This document shows positions 9,632 to 18,277 of a stretch of 64,000 bases of DNA, piece after piece; positions within the stretch are counted from its first letter, which is position 1; each line of letters opens with the position of its first letter. The position numbers and the translations under genes were made by a program. A model generated the notes under the pieces. That model ran no database searches. It saw only the letters and a list, made by a program, of their open reading frames with translations, and was not told where the DNA came from. Source of the DNA: Candidatus Obscuribacterales bacterium (GTDB lineage: Bacteria > Cyanobacteriota > Vampirovibrionia > Obscuribacterales > Obscuribacteraceae); contig JACKCM010000008.1 of NCBI GenBank assembly GCA_020634035.1, positions 62,001 through 126,000 of the forward strand, given 5' to 3'.

Positions 9632-10561
9632 ATGGGCTACACCAAAGAATTCACTAAACACCTCACCGAAGAACGCAACGAAAAGACGATGGATCTCGAC
9701 TTGCTCAATACCGTCGAGTTGGTTGAGCGTATCCAGGCAGAGGATCTTACCGTCGCCGAGAAGGTCAAGGAGAACATCCCGGAGATTGCCCAGGCTGTCG
9801 ATGTCATTACCGAGAAGTTGCGGGTCGGTGGTCGTCTGATTTACTTCGGCGCCGGCACCAGCGGACGTATCGGTGTGCTCGATGCTGCCGAATGTCCTCC
9901 TACTTTCGGTGTTACCGCAGATCAGGTACAGGCTTATATTGCCGGTGGCAAAGAAGCTATGTTCCACGCCTTCGAGAGTGCTGAAGACCTCAAAGAGCTG
10001 GGCGCCAAAGATGCCGTCGCCGCTGGAATCACTGCCAATGATGCCGTGGTTGGTGTCACCGCCAGTGCCAGAACGCCTTATGTGTTCGGTGCTCTGGAAA
10101 AAGCCAGAGAGGTAGGAGCTGCTACCATCGTGGTTCTCAATACCTATAACGAAGAGCTGGCTTCTAAATCTGATATTGCCATCACCTGTCTTGTCGGACC
10201 AGAAGCCCTGTCCGGATGCACTCGGATGAAATCAGGTACCGCTCAGAAAATGATTCTGAATCTGCTCTCTACCTGTTCGATGGTGAGACTGGGCAAGGTC
10301 TATGAAAACTTGATGGTCGACCTCCAGCCTACCAACGATAAGCTTCGTGAAAGAGCGGTTTCGATTATCTCTTTGTTGGGAGAAGTGCCGAGACATCTTG
10401 CCGAGGGGGCTCTCGTCTCTTCGCATGACCGTGCCAAGACAGCCATCCTAATGGTTAAAAGAAAAATCGGCAGAGTGCAGGCCGAGGAGCTGCTCGACAG
10501 ATGCTGCGGTTCGCTTCGCAAAGCTCTGGTCGAAGTAATTCATACCGAAGAAGTCTCCTGA
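9632..10561 (+). CDS. murQ: N-acetylmuramic acid 6-phosphate etherase (MurQ)
   Basis: Cleaves the lactyl ether of MurNAc-6-phosphate to give GlcNAc-6-phosphate and D-lactate, a step in peptidoglycan recycling; cytosolic. 309 residues with one SIS domain. The substrate loop FGAGTSGRIGVLDAAECPPTFG holds Ser77 of the phosphate site and the catalytic Glu87; the second conserved motif is LSGCTRMKSGTAQKMILN. Neither AnmK nor a MurNAc-specific PTS gene is next to it, so the source of MurNAc-6-P lies elsewhere in the genome. A strong terminator follows. Confidence 0.95.
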   Translation: MGYTKEFTKHLTEERNEKTMDLDLLNTVELVERIQAEDLTVAEKVKENIPEIAQAVDVITEKLRVGGRLIYFGAGTSGRIGVLDAAECPPTFGVTADQVQAYIAGGKEAMFHAFESAEDLKELGAKDAVAAGITANDAVVGVTASARTPYVFGALEKAREVGAATIVVLNTYNEELASKSDIAITCLVGPEALSGCTRMKSGTAQKMILNLLSTCSMVRLGKVYENLMVDLQPTNDKLRERAVSIISLLGEVPRHLAEGALVSSHDRAKTAILMVKRKIGRVQAEELLDRCCGSLRKALVEVIHTEEVS

Positions 10562-10587
10562 TCCGGTAAAACTGAATAGTGTATCGA

Positions 10588-10621
10588 GGCTCTGGCTCCA
10601 TATGTGGTGCCGGAGCCTTTT
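10588..10621 (+). terminator. Rho-independent terminator of murQ
   Basis: GGCTCTGGC pairs with GCCGGAGCC (9 bp, one G-U) around a 12-nt loop, followed directly by TTTT. It lies between convergent genes and touches the last bases of the minus-strand gene ending at 10620. Confidence 0.8.
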
Positions 10622-10904
10622 AACTTTCAGTGTCCTCGCTCGAATAAATACGCTGGCGGCACCCGGCGCAAAACACCCGCAGGGAGTTCTGGCGGAAGAA
10701 TCTCACCTCTTCCCATTTGCGGTCGTAGCTTATATACATGCGGTCGTCCGAGAGACCTCGATAGGCGATGTGTACAGCGCCTCCGCAGCAAATTGTGGCC
10801 GAATCGGGCTCTTGATCATCTCTGCCGGCTTCATCTTTTCGGCCGAGCAGGCCGTTTATGTAGGACTTCAGTTTTTTTTTGATGCTCTGGGGAAGGTTGG
10901 TCAT
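10620..10904 (-). CDS. Small cysteine-containing protein coupled to sensor kinase
   Basis: A 94-residue product of no recognised family. It is basic at the N-terminus (SIKKKLKSYINGLLGRK), has a CC pair in the middle (ATICCGGAVHIAY) and a C-x-x-C near the end (FCAGCRQRIYSS), with no signal peptide or membrane segment. Its ATG overlaps the stop of the histidine kinase gene by 4 bases (ATGA), so it is translated with the kinase. Four cysteines could bind a metal or sense redox state; that is inference. The coupling is the main evidence that it is real. Confidence 0.65.
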   Translation of the reverse strand: MTNLPQSIKKKLKSYINGLLGRKDEAGRDDQEPDSATICCGGAVHIAYRGLSDDRMYISYDRKWEEVRFFRQNSLRVFCAGCRQRIYSSEDTES

Positions 10905-12445
10905 GATCTATCGTTGCCGTTGTTTTCGTTGCGGCTCGATTTTTCGAACCTTGGTAAAACGATGGTAAAGGTTGAGCCCTGGCCAAGGGTAGATTCGACT
11001 TCGACATTGCCATGATGTCTGGCGACAATCTCTCTTGTGATCGCAAGGCCGAGTCCGGAGCCCCCGGCTTCTCGGGTTCTCGATTTTTCGCCACGATAGA
11101 AACGATCGAAAATCCTGTTGATATCTTCCGGCGATATGCCGGCGCCGGTGTCTTTGATTTTGATTCTGAGCCGGTTGCCGTGATCTGAGCGAGCCGACAG
11201 ATAGATCTTGCCGCCGGAAGGAGTGTAGTTGATGGCGTTGGTTAGTAGGTTGACTATCGCTCTCAAGAGCTGGATGCTGTTGCCGCGAATTTTGAGGGCG
11301 GAGGCTTCGGTGCTTTCGGGCAGATCTACTTTTAGTTCGAGCTCTTTTTTCTCGGCCTGGGCTCTTACTTGATCTACCGCCTCTTCGATAATCTGTTTTA
11401 TGTCGACTTCTTCCTGCCATTCTGCCGGTGCTGTGATGTCCAGTTTGGAGATGTCGAGCAGGTCGGTGAGCAGGCTGCGCTGACGTTCTACTAAGCGTTC
11501 TAAAGATGCGAGAAATTGATCCCTCAGTTTTGGATCGTCGACGGCACCGGCTTGCAGCGCCTCTACCACCGATCCGATTGCCATCACCGGTGTTTTTAAT
11601 TCGTGGGAGGCGTTAGAGATGAACTCCTGGCGCAGCTTTTCTTCTTCGCGCAGCCGGCCGATCATCTGGTTGAATGAGAGGCTGAGCTCGCCGATTTCGT
11701 CCCGGCGCCTGACCGGAAGAAATGTCGACATATCGCCGGATATTGAAATTTCTTTGGCCATATTGCTCATCTCTTTGACCGGGCGGTTGAAGCGCTCGGC
11801 CAGCCAGAGGCTGATTAAGACCGTAAGAATACCGGTGGCAAGGATGATCTCAAGAAAGACAATCAGGTCTCTTGAGAGGCGCTGCTCTACTTCTGTTAGT
11901 GGAACGCCTACTCTGATTACACCGGATGTGACACCAGCGGAGCGGACCGGGTAGGCGACATATAGCCAGTTCGTGTTGGTGGCCGGGCTGCTGCGCTTGT
12001 TTACGGCGATAATGCCGGCTAGAGCGTCGTTGATCTCTGATTCGTTAGAGAGGTTCTCCCGCTTGTCTAAATGAGGATTGGCGTTTTCCGCGGTCTTTTT
12101 GACTGTGGACTCTTCGCCGGAGGAGTCCGCCAGGACATGGCCGTCTCGGTCTACCACTGTTATCGATACACCGAGTTTAGTTGCACGGCGATCCACCGCT
12201 TTTTGAATTCTCTGCCGGGCGGTCTTAGAGTCCAGCTCCAGATCGTTGTCTATCTCCAGAGCAAGGTTGACTGCCTCGACCTCGAGGGAGTTCCTCAAGT
12301 CTGTTATGGACTCGTTCTTGATCGTGAAAAGTGCCCAGAAGGTGACGGCCACCAGGGCGATGGTGATAATCAGGAGATAGGTGATCAGGAGCTGGTTTGC
12401 CAGACTGCTGAATAACCATTGATAGAGTTTTTTTAGAGCAGGCAT
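10901..12445 (-). CDS. Membrane sensor histidine kinase, orphan
   Basis: 514 residues. A transmembrane helix at about 20-42, a periplasmic sensor of about 145 residues containing a Cache-like strand pattern (VSITVVDRDGHVLADSS), a second transmembrane helix at about 193-215, a HAMP linker, then a HisKA dimerisation domain with the phosphorylated His281 (SNASHELKTPV) and a HATPase_c domain with N, G1 (DTGAGI) and G2 (GSGLGLAI) boxes. Architecture matches the PhoR/VicK class but without a PAS domain. No response regulator gene adjoins it; instead it is coupled to a small cysteine protein. The cue is unknown. Confidence 0.93.
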   Translation of the reverse strand: MPALKKLYQWLFSSLANQLLITYLLIITIALVAVTFWALFTIKNESITDLRNSLEVEAVNLALEIDNDLELDSKTARQRIQKAVDRRATKLGVSITVVDRDGHVLADSSGEESTVKKTAENANPHLDKRENLSNESEINDALAGIIAVNKRSSPATNTNWLYVAYPVRSAGVTSGVIRVGVPLTEVEQRLSRDLIVFLEIILATGILTVLISLWLAERFNRPVKEMSNMAKEISISGDMSTFLPVRRRDEIGELSLSFNQMIGRLREEEKLRQEFISNASHELKTPVMAIGSVVEALQAGAVDDPKLRDQFLASLERLVERQRSLLTDLLDISKLDITAPAEWQEEVDIKQIIEEAVDQVRAQAEKKELELKVDLPESTEASALKIRGNSIQLLRAIVNLLTNAINYTPSGGKIYLSARSDHGNRLRIKIKDTGAGISPEDINRIFDRFYRGEKSRTREAGGSGLGLAITREIVARHHGNVEVESTLGQGSTFTIVLPRFEKSSRNENNGNDRS

Positions 12446-12616
12446 CGAACTAGATATTAATACTCATCTATTTTCTCACCGAATTTTTACGCTTGGTCTA
12501 ATATTTTGACCATTCTCTTTGCAACCGGGTTGGGGCTTTATCGCCCGGAGAATAGGGTTTTTTGAGTGGCCAAGACATTAACCAACTTTCCAGAAGCCTT
12601 AAGACAAATTGACCAT

Positions 12617-12648
12617 TTGTGTGGGAAACTGTCATTTGAGACTATAAT
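12617..12648 (+). promoter_or_regulatory. Candidate promoter upstream of trxA
   Basis: A perfect -10 box TATAAT (12643-12648) lies 55 bases before the trxA start. The best -35 candidate, TTGTGT at 12617, is 20 bases upstream, which is longer than ideal, so only the -10 element is convincing. Confidence 0.35.
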
Positions 12649-12703
12649 TCCCATTCTAAGGGAATTACAGTGTTCCGGTCATCCACGGGGAGGTCCATCC
12701 ATA

Positions 12704-13027
12704 ATGTCTGCGGTGGCAAATGTAACCGACTCAACTTTCGAGGCTGAAGTCTTGAAGGCTGACGTTCCAGTATTGGTAGACTTTTGGGCTCCTTGGTGCG
12801 GTCCTTGTAAGGCGGTGGCTCCCATCGTCGAGGATCTGTCCAAGGACTTTGAAGGTAAAATCAAGGTAGTCAAGCTGAATACCGATGAGAATCCGAAAAC
12901 AGCTCAGGCTTACCACATTCGAGGAATTCCCAGCCTCTATCTGTTCAAGTCTGGTCAAGTTGTTGAACAGGTAGTCGGTGCGGTTCCGAAATCTAAGCTG
13001 ACATCAGCTATCAACAAGCACGTATAA
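12704..13027 (+). CDS. trxA: Thioredoxin
   Basis: Classical cytosolic thioredoxin, 107 residues from ATG 12704, which has GGGGAGGT 9 bases upstream; a longer frame from 12566 adds 46 residues foreign to the family. The active site WCGPC is preceded by VLVDFWAP and followed by the cis-proline loop (IRGIPSLYLFKSG), all standard. Reduces protein disulfides with electrons from thioredoxin reductase. A fasciclin-domain protein and a second, exported thioredoxin-fold protein follow on the same strand. Confidence 0.95.
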   Translation: MSAVANVTDSTFEAEVLKADVPVLVDFWAPWCGPCKAVAPIVEDLSKDFEGKIKVVKLNTDENPKTAQAYHIRGIPSLYLFKSGQVVEQVVGAVPKSKLTSAINKHV

Positions 13028-13088
13028 CCTGTCGACAAATCTATCGACGATTAGACGGTCGACGGTGATGGTGGCAATGATTCTGAAG

Positions 13089-13113
13089 ATTCGGACGGTC
13101 TGCTCCGAATTTG
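13089..13113 (+). terminator. Hairpin downstream of trxA
   Basis: ATTCGGA pairs perfectly with TCCGAAT around an 8-nt loop, followed by TTGT. A short stem and weak T-run, so possibly an attenuator between trxA and the fasciclin gene. Confidence 0.4.
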
Positions 13114-13146
13114 TATATCGTTCTTTGATTTGAAAAGGAGATCAAG

Positions 13147-13701
13147 ATGGAGTACTTGAAACGCGCGGCAATAGGTCTGATGGCGTTGACAGTTGTGGGT
13201 ACCGGCCTGTCCGTGAGCCTCTCGGTGGCAGCTCCTGAAGCTGCTGTGGCTAAATCCCGCAAGAAGAAAGCTAGAGCCAAGAGCAATAACATCGTGCGTG
13301 TGGCTCAAAAAGATGGTTCCTACACCACCTTGATTGAAGCCATTAACAAAGCCGGTCTTGCCGGAACTCTGGCCAGTGGTGGTCCTTTCACCGTCTTTGC
13401 TCCCAGCGATGCTGCTTTCGCCAAGCTGCCCAAGGCTGAAGTAGAAGAGCTGCTCTCTGATCGCGATAAGCTGCGGGAAGTGCTTAAGTACCACGTAGTC
13501 AAAGGTAGAGTCTCTGCCGAAGACCTGGCTCAAAAGCGCTCTATCCCGACCATTCAGGGCGAGTTCTTGATGGTAGATTCCAAAGATGATGGTGGCACTA
13601 TCGTAGTTGACGGTGCAATCGTTACCAAACCGGACATCAAAGCCGGCAACGGTATCATCCACGAAATCGACTTCTTGCTGGTGCCTGAGCGCGGCAAATA
13701 A
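13147..13701 (+). CDS. Secreted fasciclin (FAS1) domain protein
   Basis: 184 residues; AAAAGGAG lies 6 bases before the ATG. A signal peptide with hydrophobic core (AIGLMALTVVGTGLSVSL) is followed by a very basic stretch (SRKKKARAKS) and one FAS1 domain: the H1 box FTVFAPSDAAFAKLP, the YH motif (LKYHVVKGRVS) and the H2 box (VDGAIVTKPDIKAGNGIIHEID). FAS1 domains mediate adhesion and surface-matrix binding, so an extracellular or periplasmic role is likely. It has its own strong terminator. Confidence 0.93.
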   Translation: MEYLKRAAIGLMALTVVGTGLSVSLSVAAPEAAVAKSRKKKARAKSNNIVRVAQKDGSYTTLIEAINKAGLAGTLASGGPFTVFAPSDAAFAKLPKAEVEELLSDRDKLREVLKYHVVKGRVSAEDLAQKRSIPTIQGEFLMVDSKDDGGTIVVDGAIVTKPDIKAGNGIIHEIDFLLVPERGK

Positions 13702-13762
13702 ATTGTCGTTTTCAAATTAACTTTCGATTTTTCGTGCAGAGAATCGAACTCTATGTAAATAT

Positions 13763-13795
13763 AGAAGGTAGGCTTAGCGGTCTGCCTTCTTTTTT
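13763..13795 (+). terminator. Rho-independent terminator of the fasciclin gene
   Basis: AGAAGGTAG pairs with CTGCCTTCT (9 bp, one G-U) around a 10-nt loop and runs straight into six T residues. It also ends only 17 bases before the next start codon. Confidence 0.85.
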
Positions 13796-13812
13796 CAGGG
13801 GTATTTAATTCG

Positions 13813-14304
13813 ATGAAAGAGATTGTGATCGGATTCATAATAGCGCTTGTCATCGGCGCTGCCTGGAATGGCATGCGCACTAATGTGCAGCCGCTAGGAG
13901 CCGAGCAGGGTGCCATGCAACCGGGGCTGGTCGGCCAGGAGCTTATCGCCGAGGTGGACGAGGGCATGTTTCAGGGCTATGTCATGGATGCCCACGAGCC
14001 TGTTCTGGTGGAGTTCTACACCGATACCTGTTCTATCTGTAAAACCATGGCTCCCGTTCTGGGCAAGCTTGCCATCCAGGGCCAGAATGTTATCCGGCTC
14101 TGCAAAATCAATGCCGAGAAAAACCAGAGCCTGGCTGAAAAGTACAACATCCAGGGGGTTCCTACCTTTGTCCTCTTCAAGGACGGCACCATGCAGGATT
14201 CGACTGCCGGCGGCATGAACGAAGACGAGATGCGAGCCTGGCTCATAAATTATGGAGTCGAGATTCCCAGGGCTGAAGCCTCTCCAGGCTCTCCGGAAGG
14301 CTAA
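13813..14304 (+). CDS. Membrane-anchored thioredoxin-fold protein, CSIC active site
   Basis: 163 residues. An N-terminal uncleaved-looking helix (IVIGFIIALVIGAAW) should anchor it with the thioredoxin domain outside the cytoplasm. The active site is C-S-I-C (DTCSICKTMAPVL), not the thioredoxin CGPC, and the cis-proline loop IQGVPTFVLFKDG is intact. The altered dipeptide between the cysteines shifts redox potential in this superfamily, so it may be a periplasmic reductase/oxidase or cytochrome-maturation type helper. The C-terminal tail is Pro/Ser-rich. A gene for a DsbD/CcdA-like partner is not visible. Confidence 0.88.
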   Translation: MKEIVIGFIIALVIGAAWNGMRTNVQPLGAEQGAMQPGLVGQELIAEVDEGMFQGYVMDAHEPVLVEFYTDTCSICKTMAPVLGKLAIQGQNVIRLCKINAEKNQSLAEKYNIQGVPTFVLFKDGTMQDSTAGGMNEDEMRAWLINYGVEIPRAEASPGSPEG

Positions 14305-14456
14305 AATAGATATTCAGGGTTTACCCGGGTCGATTCGAAGGCAATAGCCAGGCGACGGAGGGGCGCTGGGGCTTTATCATTGGATAAACCGGTCAAACTG
14401 GGCACATATATAGTGAAAATGGCTTTTTATAGATAATATGATTCAATGAAATTGAT

Positions 14457-14720
14457 ATGAAAGCGTACATCATCACCTTTATAGTCGTTCTCTGTTTCAC
14501 CACAGTCATGGCCGGCTCGCAAAATGCCAGGAGTTACAGGGGAGTCGGTGTTTCTCAAGTGAAGATCAGCGATGATTCAGCCCTGCCTGCCTGCCGTAAA
14601 GAAGGAATGGTCGGTGAGCTGATTCTGGTAGATATGGACCGGCCTCATCTGGGTGCCGCCAGGGTGGAGGACACCGCCAAATATTCATCCGCGGATTTCC
14701 CTATGTTAGGGCGACAATAG
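14457..14720 (+). CDS. Small exported protein of unknown function
   Basis: 87 residues with a clean signal peptide (AYIITFIVVLCFTTVMAGS), then a short polar domain with a single cysteine (LPACRKEG) and no recognisable motif. The Shine-Dalgarno sequence before the ATG is weak, which lowers certainty. It sits 65 bases upstream of the triple-AAA protease gene on the same strand, so it may be co-transcribed with it. Confidence 0.5.
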   Translation: MKAYIITFIVVLCFTTVMAGSQNARSYRGVGVSQVKISDDSALPACRKEGMVGELILVDMDRPHLGAARVEDTAKYSSADFPMLGRQ

Positions 14721-14785
14721 GTAACGGTTTCAGCTAAAGCGTTTTTGATTCGATAATCTTCAGGACAAATCAGGACAAAGTAATC

Positions 14786-17700
14786 ATGAAAAATTGGGCT
14801 CGGTGGACATTACTCATTATCTGGACGTTGGGTCTTATACTCACCGCTCAGTTCTGGAACCCATTCGCCTCTTTCCCGGCTTTGCTCAAATATACCGTAG
14901 TGGTCACCATGGGGGCGGCGCTCTTTGGGCTGTTCATCATCCTGATGCAGTTCTGGGTGCTGGTCAATATTATCTTTCCCTTGCCTCCCCGGGCTGATGC
15001 CAAGGCTCCAAAGCCTTTCGGCAAGCGCTTCTTTCCCTTTCTCTACAAAGAGCCTCCTATCAATCCCCGGGCACCACAGACCCTTGATGAACTCATCGGT
15101 CAGGAACGGGCCAGAATCGAGATCAAAGAAGTTATCGACATACTGCAAGATTCCTCTCGCTACGAAGACTCCGGAGCCGAAGTGCCCAAGGGCATGCTCT
15201 TTGTCGGTCCTCCCGGCGTGGGCAAAACTCTTTTCGCCCGCGCCATCGCCAACGAGATAGGGGTTCCATTCTATGTGGTCGATGGTGGCAGTTTCAGTGG
15301 CGTCATCTTCGGCCTTGGAGTTTTGAAGCTGAAAATGCTCTTCTCCAAATTGAGAGGACATGAAAAGTCGATTCTTTTCATAGATGAGATCGAATCGATG
15401 GGGTCGAGGCGTGAGCAGGACCGTGGCTTTGGTGCCCAGTCCGACATGAACATGACTCTCAATACACTGCTTACCGAAATGGACGGCTTCCGTTCGTCGA
15501 ATATGATGGTTATTGGTGCCACCAATAACGATGGCATGCTGGACCCGGCTTTGATGCGCGCCGGTAGAATGTCCCGCCGCATATACTTTCAGCTGCCCAC
15601 CGAAGAGGAGCGTGGAGAGCTGTTTCGCTACTATCTCGGTAAAGTCGCCTGTGACCCTGAACTTGACTATAAAGAGATGGTCTCGATGACTGCCAACTAC
15701 TCTCCTGCGGATATAGCCAATGTGGTCAATGAAGCTGCTCTGCTCTCTCGCCGTCCCGGCGGACCCAACCGGGTGACCATGCAGACTATCAAAGATGCCA
15801 TGGACAATATCGCCATCGGTCTCGAGCGCAGCCTCACATCCGGTGTGGAGCTTATCACCCATGACCCTTCTATCAGGCTCGACGATGTGGTCGGTATTGA
15901 TGATTGCAAGCAGGACATCCAGGAGCTTATAGATTTCTTGAAGCGTGGTGAAGAGCTTAAAAGCATCGGTGCCAAGCTGCCCAAAGGGGTGATGATGGTC
16001 GGTCCGCCCGGGGTGGGTAAGACCATGCTGGCAAAGGCGATCGCAAACGAAGCGGGAGTGCCATTTTATGGAGTTTCTGCTACGTTCTTCCAGAGCATGT
16101 GGCGGGGAGAAGGGGCTGGAAGAATCCGTAACCTGTACAGTCAGGCGCGAAAAAGCCCTGCCGCAATCGTTTTTATAGATGAGATCGACGCTCTGGGCGG
16201 CACCATGACCGACAGCGGTAGCAGGCGTACCCAGGAGCTCAATCAGATATTGATCGAACTCGATGGTATAGGTGGTCATGCCAATGTCATCACCATCGGT
16301 GCCACCAACATAGAAGACAGTCTTGATCCTGCCTTTATGCGCTCCGGCAGATTTGATCGCAAAATCTATTTCGGTCTGCCTGACAAAGATGCTCGAAAAG
16401 TGCTGTTTGAGCGCTATTTGAAAAAAGTGAAGGTCGAGGAAGATATCAATTTTGAAGAACTTTCCAAGGTCTCTTTCAACTTTTCCGGTGCCGACGTGGC
16501 AGCCTGTGTGAATGAAGCGGCGATTCAAGCGGTGCGCAACGGCAGAAAGAAAATCAATTTTGAAGATCTGGAGGAAGCCACCAGAAGAATCGCCGTTGAT
16601 GCCGGTCATAAGCTAAATACGGCCGGCATGAATCTATCCAAGGTTCCCGACCTCAATGTGAAGCTCAATGATGTCAAAGGCATGGACGAAGCCAAAGCCG
16701 AAGCCGAAGAGGTGGTGGCATTGCTCAAGAATGCTGATCTCGTTCAAAAGAGCGGCTTGAAGTCTCCTCATGGTGTGCTTCTTGTCGGTCCTCCCGGGAC
16801 AGGTAAGACCATGCTTGCTAAAGCAATCGCCAACGAAGCGGGAGTCGCTTTCTATGCTCTTTCCGGAACTGATTTTGTGCAGATGTGGGTAGGACTGGGA
16901 GCCAAGCGGGTTCGGGCTGTCTATGAACAAGCCAGACGCAGTGGCAAACCGGCGATAGTCTTTATAGACGAGATCGATGCTGTCGGTGGTCACCGGGTTC
17001 GTGATCGGGGCTTCGGTGGTCAGACCGAGCACAACAACACTCTCAATCAATTGCTGGTCGAGATGGATGGTTTCGGTAGACATAAAGTACTCACCATCGG
17101 TGCTACTAATAATCCGAAGGCTCTAGATAAAGCATTATTGAGAGCAGGACGATTCGACCGACGTATTGATGTACCTCTACCCAACTTAGAGGGACGAGAG
17201 GCTATTCTCAATCATCACATTAAAGACCTTACGCTGGATACAACGGTCAATCTTTTAGAGATTGCCCGGATGACAGTTTTCAACTCCGGCGCTGACCTGG
17301 CAAATATCGTCAACGAAGCAGGATTGATTGCAGTTCGGCATGGCCGGTTGAAACTCAACCAGGTGGACATTATTCAGGCGATTCAGCGAGTGCATTTTGG
17401 AATGCACCGAAGTCAGAACATTGTTCTCGAAGATCTCTGGGCTACCGCCTATCACGAAGCTGGTCATACGATCGTTTCTTTCTTGAGAAATCGAATGGAT
17501 CGTATTCAGGTGGTGACGATCATTCCCAGCGGATACGCGCTTGGATATATGTGGTCCGTGGCTAAAGATGACTATTACCATCACTCCAAAGGCAAGGCTG
17601 AGTTGATGACCGACATCGAAGTCTCTCTTGGCGGTATGGTTGCCGAGCGTCTGCAAAAGGGTGAAAATACCCAGGGCGTTTTCGGCGATCTGGAGAATGT

Positions 17701-18277
17701 GGCCGGTGTGGCAAGGGACATGGTGCGTCGGTTTGGAATGGGCTCTTTCCCGCTCAATACCAGTACGGCTTTTGGTGAGTATAACGAAGATAAGGCTTCA
17801 CCAGAGACTGAATTGCGAATTGAGACCGAGACCATGGAGATTGTTCGGGATTGTATGAAGACAGTGGAGGGCTTGCTAAGCTCCCGCCGCAAAGAACTCG
17901 ACCAACTCGCCGCCGCCTTGGTAGAAAAAGAGACGCTCTATTATAGGGACATAGTCTCGATTCTGGAGCCGACCAAGACCGACTCTCAGATTGAAGAAGA
18001 GATCAAAGCTCTCTCCGAGCGTAAACTGGTCGGTAAAAAGCCAGCTATCAACATGGACTTTCTTTCCAGTCTTGCGACAATCGCCCAGGGACGTGGGGGC
18101 AAAGGCTCAGATGGCTCTGGCGGAGGCAATGGCGGTAACGGAGGCAACGGTGGCGGCAGCTCTGATTCTGACCCTGCCAGTGGTGCATCAAACAATCGAG
18201 CTCTTCCTGGTTCTGATCTTACCTCTGGCTCGGATTCGGAGGCTGGAACTCTGAGTGATGGCGGTGGTGATTCCTAG
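14786..18277 (+). CDS. FtsH-like membrane protease with three tandem AAA+ domains and one M41 peptidase
   Basis: 1,163 residues, nearly twice the length of FtsH (about 640). Two hydrophobic helices lie in the first about 75 residues. Three AAA+ modules follow with Walker A at residues 141-148 (GPPGVGKT), 406-413 (GPPGVGKT) and 668-675 (GPPGTGKT), a regular spacing of about 265. Each has a full Walker B (FIDEI) and a second-region-of-homology arginine pair (AGRMSRR, SGRFDRK, AGRFDRR). The pore loop of AAA3 is FtsH-like (FVQMWVG), that of AAA2 altered (FFQSMWRG) and that of AAA1 divergent (FSGVIFGLG). The zinc protease domain has HEAGH at 890-894 and the third ligand Asp968 (FGDLENVA), so it looks active. 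The last about 75 residues are a Gly/Asn/Ser-rich tail. Presumably an inner-membrane ATP-dependent protease; the roles of AAA1 and AAA2 are unknown. Confidence 0.95.
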   Translation: MKNWARWTLLIIWTLGLILTAQFWNPFASFPALLKYTVVVTMGAALFGLFIILMQFWVLVNIIFPLPPRADAKAPKPFGKRFFPFLYKEPPINPRAPQTLDELIGQERARIEIKEVIDILQDSSRYEDSGAEVPKGMLFVGPPGVGKTLFARAIANEIGVPFYVVDGGSFSGVIFGLGVLKLKMLFSKLRGHEKSILFIDEIESMGSRREQDRGFGAQSDMNMTLNTLLTEMDGFRSSNMMVIGATNNDGMLDPALMRAGRMSRRIYFQLPTEEERGELFRYYLGKVACDPELDYKEMVSMTANYSPADIANVVNEAALLSRRPGGPNRVTMQTIKDAMDNIAIGLERSLTSGVELITHDPSIRLDDVVGIDDCKQDIQELIDFLKRGEELKSIGAKLPKGVMMVGPPGVGKTMLAKAIANEAGVPFYGVSATFFQSMWRGEGAGRIRNLYSQARKSPAAIVFIDEIDALGGTMTDSGSRRTQELNQILIELDGIGGHANVITIGATNIEDSLDPAFMRSGRFDRKIYFGLPDKDARKVLFERYLKKVKVEEDINFEELSKVSFNFSGADVAACVNEAAIQAVRNGRKKINFEDLEEATRRIAVDAGHKLNTAGMNLSKVPDLNVKLNDVKGMDEAKAEAEEVVALLKNADLVQKSGLKSPHGVLLVGPPGTGKTMLAKAIANEAGVAFYALSGTDFVQMWVGLGAKRVRAVYEQARRSGKPAIVFIDEIDAVGGHRVRDRGFGGQTEHNNTLNQLLVEMDGFGRHKVLTIGATNNPKALDKALLRAGRFDRRIDVPLPNLEGREAILNHHIKDLTLDTTVNLLEIARMTVFNSGADLANIVNEAGLIAVRHGRLKLNQVDIIQAIQRVHFGMHRSQNIVLEDLWATAYHEAGHTIVSFLRNRMDRIQVVTIIPSGYALGYMWSVAKDDYYHHSKGKAELMTDIEVSLGGMVAERLQKGENTQGVFGDLENVAGVARDMVRRFGMGSFPLNTSTAFGEYNEDKASPETELRIETETMEIVRDCMKTVEGLLSSRRKELDQLAAALVEKETLYYRDIVSILEPTKTDSQIEEEIKALSERKLVGKKPAINMDFLSSLATIAQGRGGKGSDGSGGGNGGNGGNGGGSSDSDPASGASNNRALPGSDLTSGSDSEAGTLSDGGGDS

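Noticed and set aside
14305..14456. Possible riboswitch before the small exported protein gene
   Set aside because: I tried to match c-di-GMP-type core motifs and found no consistent set; only generic G-rich segments are present.
14810..16609. 599-codon open frame antisense to the triple-AAA protease gene
   Set aside because: It is a shadow of the strongly conserved plus-strand frame (Walker motifs, TM helices) and its product shows no domain, only His/Asp/Gly-rich composition typical of antisense frames.
17100..17560. Change of codon choice inside the triple-AAA gene
   Set aside because: The segment looks slightly A+T-richer, but it lies within a continuous, conserved AAA3-M41 region and I cannot measure codon usage here; not strong enough to claim transfer or recombination.
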